From contig KL571248.1 of assembly GCA_000715855.1 (NCBI GenBank), positions 9,054 to 19,545 on the forward strand: DNA of 10,492 nucleotides, read 5' to 3'. Made by a program: the position numbers and the translations under genes. The notes under the pieces were generated by a model, which was not told where the DNA came from, did no database searches, and worked only from the letters and a program-made list of their open reading frames with translations. Positions 6,929 to 10,492 of this stretch are shown here, piece after piece. Positions within the stretch are counted from its first letter, which is position 1. Each line of letters begins with the position of its first letter. The DNA is from Actinoplanes liguriensis (lineage in GTDB: Bacteria; Actinomycetota; Actinomycetes; Mycobacteriales; Micromonosporaceae).

Positions 6929-7483
6929 TCAGGCAGCAGCAGGGAACTCGTAGGACCAGAACTGTTCCTCGTCCATCCGTTCGACGCGAATCACCCCGCG
7001 TGCGAATCGGCCGAGGATCCGTTCGGTGGCCTTGCCCATGTTCCGCTTGCTGTCGTTGTATCGGCAGAAGTCGAGAGCGATCATGCCGTTGTTGGCGGAA
7101 GCGGTGTGGTACATGGCTTCCATCAGCTCCAGCAGGGCGCGAGACCCACGGGCCGCACGGTCTACCGCTACAAAGCCGGCGTACCAGACTCTCCGATCCT
7201 TGTAGAGCTCGGGCCAGCGGCGCTCGAAGTACTCCGGTGAGATGAGAGGCATCGCCCGCAGGTCGTTGCTGAACGTGGACAACCCGCAGAGCGTGCCGTC
7301 GTCGTCGTAGCAGAGGTACTTGTCGATCCGCAGGTCAAGCATGACCTCGTCGAACTCGGACCGGTACATGAGGTGTCGTTGCACCGCAAGGGAACGCATC
7401 TCTCCGAGTGCTCGCTCGTAGAGTTCCCACGCGGCCACGTGCATCTCTTCATCGGTGATCTGGTCGATGACTTTGATCAGCAT
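6929..7483 (-). CDS. Unknown protein, possibly GNAT/acyltransferase-like fold
   Basis: I do not recognise this 184-residue protein. It is cytosolic by sequence: no signal peptide and no membrane span. The order of elements resembles an acyltransferase of the GNAT or N-acyl-amino-acid-synthase kind: an N-terminal helical part (AAWELYERALGEMRSLAVQR), a strand-turn-strand KYLCYDDDGTLCGLSTFS (55-72), then VWYAGFVAVDRAARGSRALLELM (99-121), which looks like a degenerate acetyl-CoA motif followed by its helix. It also has MIALDFCRYND (134-144). ATG 7483 has GCGGGG about 6 nt upstream, a good start. Codon use looks native and genuinely coding. It converges on the GNAT gene with only 4 nt between the stops, so any terminator must lie within coding sequence. 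A role related to the neighbouring GNAT is only a guess. Confidence 0.75.
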   Translation of the reverse strand: MLIKVIDQITDEEMHVAAWELYERALGEMRSLAVQRHLMYRSEFDEVMLDLRIDKYLCYDDDGTLCGLSTFSNDLRAMPLISPEYFERRWPELYKDRRVWYAGFVAVDRAARGSRALLELMEAMYHTASANNGMIALDFCRYNDSKRNMGKATERILGRFARGVIRVERMDEEQFWSYEFPAAA

Positions 7484-7702
7484 GGCTGCCCCGCTTCATC
7501 GCACTTATGTCGATCGATGACAGTTGACCATCAGAGTACGAAGTGCAATAGCTCCGGGACAATGCGTTCCCGGCAAAACAGTGTGCCAAATTCCAGAAAG
7601 GAGGGTCATTAGCGGAACTGCATGCAACTTGCAAACTAGCAGGTTGAAGGCCATGTCGAACCCGATCGAGCTCTCGCCGGAATTGGTTCCGGGAAAGGTT
7701 CG

Positions 7703-7773
7703 GTATTCCGTGAGTCGGCCTTTTTGCGGAATACTCCGAGTACTGGACTCCGTGCGCTGAACGCGGAGTATTC
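7703..7773. repeat. Interlocking inverted repeats upstream of the cellulase gene
   Basis: GTATTCCG (7703-7710) is complementary to CGGAATAC (7727-7734). GAATACTCCG (7729-7738) is complementary to CGGAGTATTC (7764-7773), and the same right arm can also pair with a second ACTCCG (7747-7752). The pairings share bases, so they exclude each other. They could be alternating operator half-sites or a switchable RNA. Confidence 0.5.
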
Positions 7774-7833
7774 GCCTATGTGCGACCTGGCGAGATCCTT
7801 CGACGACGGAACGGGTTCGGTGCGGCTGGACAC

Positions 7834-7885
7834 TGCGGGCCACCCCGGCGAGGCGTTAGTCCCCCCGCCTCCGAGGTGGCCCGCA
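7834..7885. terminator. Strong hairpin just upstream of the cellulase promoter
   Basis: TGCGGGCCACC (7834-7844) pairs perfectly with GGTGGCCCGCA (7875-7885). Inside, GAGGCG (7850-7855) pairs with CGCCTC (7866-7871) around a 10-nt loop. It ends 14 nt before the -35 hexamer. It may be a terminator that shields the cellulase promoter from transcription from the left, or a regulator site. No clear gene ends just upstream, so the role is uncertain. Confidence 0.45.
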
Positions 7886-7899
7886 TCTACGTCTGCCGA

Positions 7900-7927
7900 T
7901 TGACATAGTTCAACGCCCGAACATAAT
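7900..7927 (+). promoter_or_regulatory. Promoter of the cellulase gene
   Basis: A perfect -35 TTGACA (7900-7905), a 16-nt spacer and CATAAT (7922-7927, five of six to TATAAT) make a good housekeeping-sigma (HrdB/SigA-type) promoter. Transcription should start near 7934, giving a leader of about 30 nt that contains the AAGGAG ribosome site. I saw no copy of the CebR-type palindrome TGGGAGCGCTCCCA between 7484 and 7965. Confidence 0.75.
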
Positions 7928-7965
7928 CTGCCGAGACCAAGCCTCCGTCCGTCTGAAGGAGCGCC

Positions 7966-9618
7966 ATGCTCGGCAGGTTGTTAAGCCTGGCCCTGACCGC
8001 CGTTCTCGCGCTGGCCGCGCCGACTTCCGCGGAAGCCGCGCCGCAGAGTGCGCAGGCGGCCGTCGCCGCCATGCAGCCCGGCTGGAACCTGGGCAACACC
8101 TTCGACGCCACCGGCGCCGACGAGACCTCCTGGGGTAATCCGCGGGTCACCCGCGAGCTGCTGGCCGGCGTCCGGGCCCAGAGCTTCCACAGCATCCGCA
8201 TCCCGGTGACGTGGAGCCAGCACCTCGGCCCCGCACCGGATCACCTCATCGACCCCGCGGCGCTGGCCCGCCTTCAGGAGGTGGTCGGCTGGGCGCTCGA
8301 CGAGGGGCTCTACGTGATGATCAACATCCATCACGACTCCTGGCAGTGGGTCAACACCATGCCGGACGACCACGACGCCGTACGGGAGCGCTTCGACTCG
8401 ATCTGGACGCAGGTCGCCGCGGCCTTCCGCGACGCCTCACCGCGGCTCGTCTTCGAGAGCCTCAACGAGCCGCAGTTCGTCAGCGACGGGCCCTTCCTGG
8501 AAGAGCTGAACACGTCGTTCCACGCGATCGTGCGGGGCTCCGGTGGCGGCAACGCCAAGCGCCTGCTCGTGTTGCCGACGCTGCACACCAACGCCGATCA
8601 GGTCTACCTCGACCAGCTCGCGAACACCTTCACCGCCTTGAACGACCCGAACCTGATCGCCACCGTGCACTACTACGGGTACTGGCCGTTCAGCGTCAAC
8701 ATCGCCGGCGGGTACCGCTTCGACGCCACCGCGCAGCAGGACATGCTCGGAACGTTCCAGCGGGTGCACGACACGTTCGTCGCGCGCGGCATCCCGGTGA
8801 TCATCGGCGAGTACGGCCTGCTCGGCTTCGACCGCAGCACCGGCACGATCGAGCAGGGCGAGAAGCTCAAGTTCTTCGAGCTGTTCGGTCACCAGGCCCG
8901 GATCAACCACGTCACGACGATGCTCTGGGACAACGGCCAGCACCTCGACCGCACCACGCTGACCTGGCGCGACCCGGAACTCTACGCGCAGCTCAGCTCC
9001 AGTTGGCGCACCCGTTCCGGCACCGCCGCCAGCGACCTGGTCTTCGTCGCCGCCGCCGCGCCGGTCACCTCCCGGACGATCACGCTGAACCCCAACGGCA
9101 CCCGCTTCACCGGCCTTCACCTCGGCCGCGCCGCGCTGCGGCGGGGCGCCGACTACTCACTCTCGGGCGATCAACTCACGCTCACCGGTGGGTTGCTCAG
9201 GCGACTGCTCAAAGATCGCGCGTACGGCGTGAAGAGCACCCTCACCGTCCATTTCGACCGTGGTGTCCCATGGCGGCTCGACGTCATCAGCTACGACACG
9301 CCCGTGCTGTCGGCTGCCGCCGGCGCCACCGACGCGTTCGCCCTGCCGGCCGCGTTCAACGGCGATCGCCTCGCCACGATGACCGCCACCTATGCCGACG
9401 GGTCGAATGCCGGCCCGCAGAACTGGACGCCCTACAAGGAATACGACGCCACGTTCTCCCCGGACTACACGGCCGGCGTCATCAAGCTCACCTCCGCTTT
9501 CTTCGCCGAGGTCAACGGCGGTTCCCCGGTCACGCTGACCTTCATCTTCTGGAGCGGCGCGACGGTCACCTACCACGTGACCCGCACCGGGACCACGGTC
9601 ACCGGCACCGCCGGCTGA
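7966..9618 (+). CDS. Secreted GH5 endoglucanase (cellulase) with X2-like and CBM46-like modules
   Basis: The 550-residue precursor begins with a signal peptide (MLGRLLSLALTAVLALAAP, cleavage near residue 25, SAEAA). The GH5 catalytic domain (about 30-348) shows PGWNLGNTFDA, SIRIPVTW, INIHHD (119-124), the acid/base E168 in ESLNEP, VHYYGYW, the nucleophile E282 in PVIIGEYGLLGF, and MLWDNG with W321. The order resembles subfamily GH5_4. A second domain (about 355-442) is immunoglobulin-like of the CBM_X2 kind (TITLNPNGTRFTGLHLG, DYSLSGDQLTLTGGLLRRL). The last (about 443-540) resembles CBM46 (MTATYADGSNAGPQNWTPYKEYDATFSPDY). This trimodular order is known from Bacillus Cel5B-type enzymes, where the two C-terminal modules help bind beta-glucan or xyloglucan. 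No Ser/Thr/Pro linker and no CBM2 are seen. ATG 7966 follows AAGGAG by 4 nt. The gene is monocistronic, with its own promoter and terminator. Confidence 0.92.
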   Translation: MLGRLLSLALTAVLALAAPTSAEAAPQSAQAAVAAMQPGWNLGNTFDATGADETSWGNPRVTRELLAGVRAQSFHSIRIPVTWSQHLGPAPDHLIDPAALARLQEVVGWALDEGLYVMINIHHDSWQWVNTMPDDHDAVRERFDSIWTQVAAAFRDASPRLVFESLNEPQFVSDGPFLEELNTSFHAIVRGSGGGNAKRLLVLPTLHTNADQVYLDQLANTFTALNDPNLIATVHYYGYWPFSVNIAGGYRFDATAQQDMLGTFQRVHDTFVARGIPVIIGEYGLLGFDRSTGTIEQGEKLKFFELFGHQARINHVTTMLWDNGQHLDRTTLTWRDPELYAQLSSSWRTRSGTAASDLVFVAAAAPVTSRTITLNPNGTRFTGLHLGRAALRRGADYSLSGDQLTLTGGLLRRLLKDRAYGVKSTLTVHFDRGVPWRLDVISYDTPVLSAAAGATDAFALPAAFNGDRLATMTATYADGSNAGPQNWTPYKEYDATFSPDYTAGVIKLTSAFFAEVNGGSPVTLTFIFWSGATVTYHVTRTGTTVTGTAG

Positions 9619-9630
9619 CCGGAGTGAAAC

Positions 9631-9674
9631 GCCCAGCCGTGGTGGCTCCGGGGCCGGCGCTGCCACGGCTGGGC
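9631..9674. terminator. Terminator hairpin between convergent cellulase and LysE genes
   Basis: GCCCAGCCGTGG (9631-9642) pairs perfectly with CCACGGCTGGGC (9663-9674), a 12-bp stem that can extend inward by G-T wobbles and two more pairs. It begins 12 nt after the cellulase stop. It has no T-tract on either strand and could act on transcripts from both sides. The stretch 9675-9798 shows nothing I can support. Confidence 0.78.
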
Positions 9675-9798
9675 CCCTCAGCGGCGTCCGCGGATCGCCC
9701 TGGCGGCCATGGACGCGAGGAGGTGGCACATCCCGCCGACGCGGCGAAGCCCGTCACCGCGACCGTGCCGCCGGCCTCCACTGTCACCCGGGTCATCG

Positions 9799-10431
9799 TC
9801 ACGCGCTGGTGGCCGCGAGCCGGAGACCCAGCGCGACCATCACCGCCCCGGTGGCGGCGTCGAGGGCGCGACGGATCCGGGGCCGGGCCAGCACCCGGCG
9901 CAGGGCGGCAACCAGGGTGGCCACGACGGTGAACCAGGTGACCGTGACGACGACCGCGACCGTGGAGAGGAGCAGCACATCAGCCGGGCGACCGTCGATG
10001 GGGACGAACTGGGGTAGGACGGCCATGAAGAAGACGCCGCACTTCGGGTTGAAGACGTTGCAGAGGACGCCGTCCCGGTAGGAGATCCGGAGACGGGCGC
10101 CGGTATCCCGGCCGGCCACCAGCTCCGGGGCGGGGCCATCCCGCCGGGCAGCGAGCAGCGCCGTGACGCCGAGCCACAGCAGATAGGCCGCACCGGCCAG
10201 CTTGACCACGGTGAAGGCCACCGCGGAGGCCTGCAGGATCGCGGCGACGCCCATCGCGGCGGCGATCGACCAGACGAAGACCCCGGTCGCCACGCCGAGC
10301 CCGGCCACCACGCCGTGCCGCCGCCCGGCGACCATCGATCGTCGCACCACCACGGCGAAATCCGGCCCGGGTGACACCGCGGCCAGCGCTATCACCCCGG
10401 CGAACGCCGTCACCTGCCCAGCAGTGGTCAT
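9799..10431 (-). CDS. LysE/RhtB-family translocator (amino acid exporter)
   Basis: The 210-residue inner-membrane protein is of usual length for the family and has about six membrane spans. Family marks are AAVSPGPDFAVVVRRSM (the SPGPD motif, 20-24), VKLAGAAYLLWLGVTAL (76-92), and FNPKCGVFFMAVLPQF (127-142, with the NPK motif). Members export amino acids such as lysine, homoserine or threonine, or related metabolites; the substrate is unknown. The start is ATG 10431, with GGGGAGG ending 6 nt upstream. The frame stays open to the contig end and, if read from there, gains a false 18-residue N-terminus starting MCIRDR that is translated adapter plus leader. Its natural upstream region is cut at 10468, so promoter and regulator are not visible. 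Confidence 0.92.
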   Translation of the reverse strand: MTTAGQVTAFAGVIALAAVSPGPDFAVVVRRSMVAGRRHGVVAGLGVATGVFVWSIAAAMGVAAILQASAVAFTVVKLAGAAYLLWLGVTALLAARRDGPAPELVAGRDTGARLRISYRDGVLCNVFNPKCGVFFMAVLPQFVPIDGRPADVLLLSTVAVVVTVTWFTVVATLVAALRRVLARPRIRRALDAATGAVMVALGLRLAATSA

Positions 10432-10468
10432 TGCTGCCTCCCCTCGGATTCGCTTGCGCCCCTGACTC

Positions 10469-10492
10469 CTGTCTCTTATACACATCTCTGAG
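10469..10492. other. Tn5/Nextera mosaic-end adapter (right end)
   Basis: Bases 10469-10487 are the full 19-base mosaic end read outward (CTGTCTCTTATACACATCT), followed by CTGAG (10488-10492) from the adapter tail. This is library adapter left untrimmed in the assembly, not genome. Genomic sequence ends at about 10468. Confidence 0.97.

Larger units (their letters stand above)
7484..7899. other. Long intergenic region rich in inverted repeats
   Basis: No clear gene lies here. It holds a 6-bp dyad CCGGGA/TCCCGG (7554-7559 and 7568-7573), a perfect AAAGGAGG ribosome-binding-like word (7597-7604) without a standard start codon after it, two short plus-strand reading frames (7653-7760, 35 residues; 7778-7903, 41 residues) that I cannot assign, and two groups of hairpins annotated separately. 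It separates the divergent unknown gene and cellulase gene. Confidence 0.6.

Noticed and set aside
7505..7843. Minus-strand frame of 112 codons upstream of the unknown gene
   Set aside because: It contains all the inverted repeats of the intergenic region and has no plausible ribosome site at its start; an internal ATG gives only 34 residues of no known family.
9599..9795. Small minus-strand frame starting 4 nt after the LysE stop (TGACGATG)
   Set aside because: The spacing looks operon-like, but the frame passes through the 12-bp terminator hairpin into the cellulase 3' end, and the protein has no recognisable feature.
8211..9932. Plus-strand frame of 573 codons, longer than the cellulase
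   Set aside because: It overlaps the cellulase in another frame, is extremely Arg-rich, has no domain, and runs through the terminator into the LysE gene.
1..10492. The outward mosaic ends as a real 10-kb composite Tn5-like transposon
   Set aside because: The ends are the hyperactive-transposase library sequence followed by adapter bases, and no transposase or target duplication is present.

Overview
The window is high-GC DNA (roughly two thirds G+C by eye). Its gene families are typical of filamentous actinomycetes: an XRE/DUF5753 regulator paired with a DUF397 protein, an actinobacterial GPP34 protein, and secreted hydrolases. An Actinoplanes/Micromonospora-like or Streptomyces-like host fits, but the genus is inferred from gene content only. 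The window appears to be one whole assembly contig. Both ends carry the Tn5/Nextera mosaic-end sequence in outward library orientation, so the ends are sequencing artefacts and the outermost genes are cut or falsely extended there.

Layout, left to right. (1) 18-1276, minus strand: a GlxA-type regulator (DJ-1/PfpI domain plus AraC HTH), followed 19 nt downstream by a DJ-1/PfpI-family gene that is broken by the contig end just after its nucleophile-elbow motif. (2) 1622-2446, minus: a secreted trypsin-like serine protease with its own promoter candidate, a structured leader and a 13-bp terminator hairpin. (3) 2690-3795, minus: an XRE/DUF5753 regulator and a DUF397 protein in an operon, ending at a 14-bp hairpin. 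(4) 3796-4046: a divergent intergenic region holding palindromes that could be operators. (5) 4047-6924, plus: a likely operon of GPP34 (GOLPH3-like) protein, APC-family permease and GNAT acetyltransferase, with a 4-nt GTGA overlap and then an 11-nt gap. (6) 6929-7483, minus: a conserved-looking protein of unknown function with a possible acyltransferase-like layout, convergent with the GNAT gene. (7) 7484-7965: about 480 nt of inverted-repeat-rich intergenic DNA ending in a strong -35/-10 promoter. (8) 7966-9618, plus: a secreted three-module GH5 endoglucanase, followed by a 12-bp terminator hairpin. (9) 9799-10431, minus: a LysE/RhtB-type exporter.

The protease and the cellulase fit a soil saprophyte that degrades polymers outside the cell, each behind its own promoter. 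The XRE-DUF397 pair is a regulatory or toxin-antitoxin-like unit. The GPP34-permease-GNAT operon is the least understood unit: one transcript would join a possible membrane-associated protein, an amino acid/amine-type transporter and an acetyltransferase. I found no RNA genes, CRISPR arrays, insertion sequences or attachment sites. Nothing here proves a new system. The best candidates for a second look are the GPP34 operon, the structured DNA upstream of the cellulase, and the unknown gene at 6929-7483.
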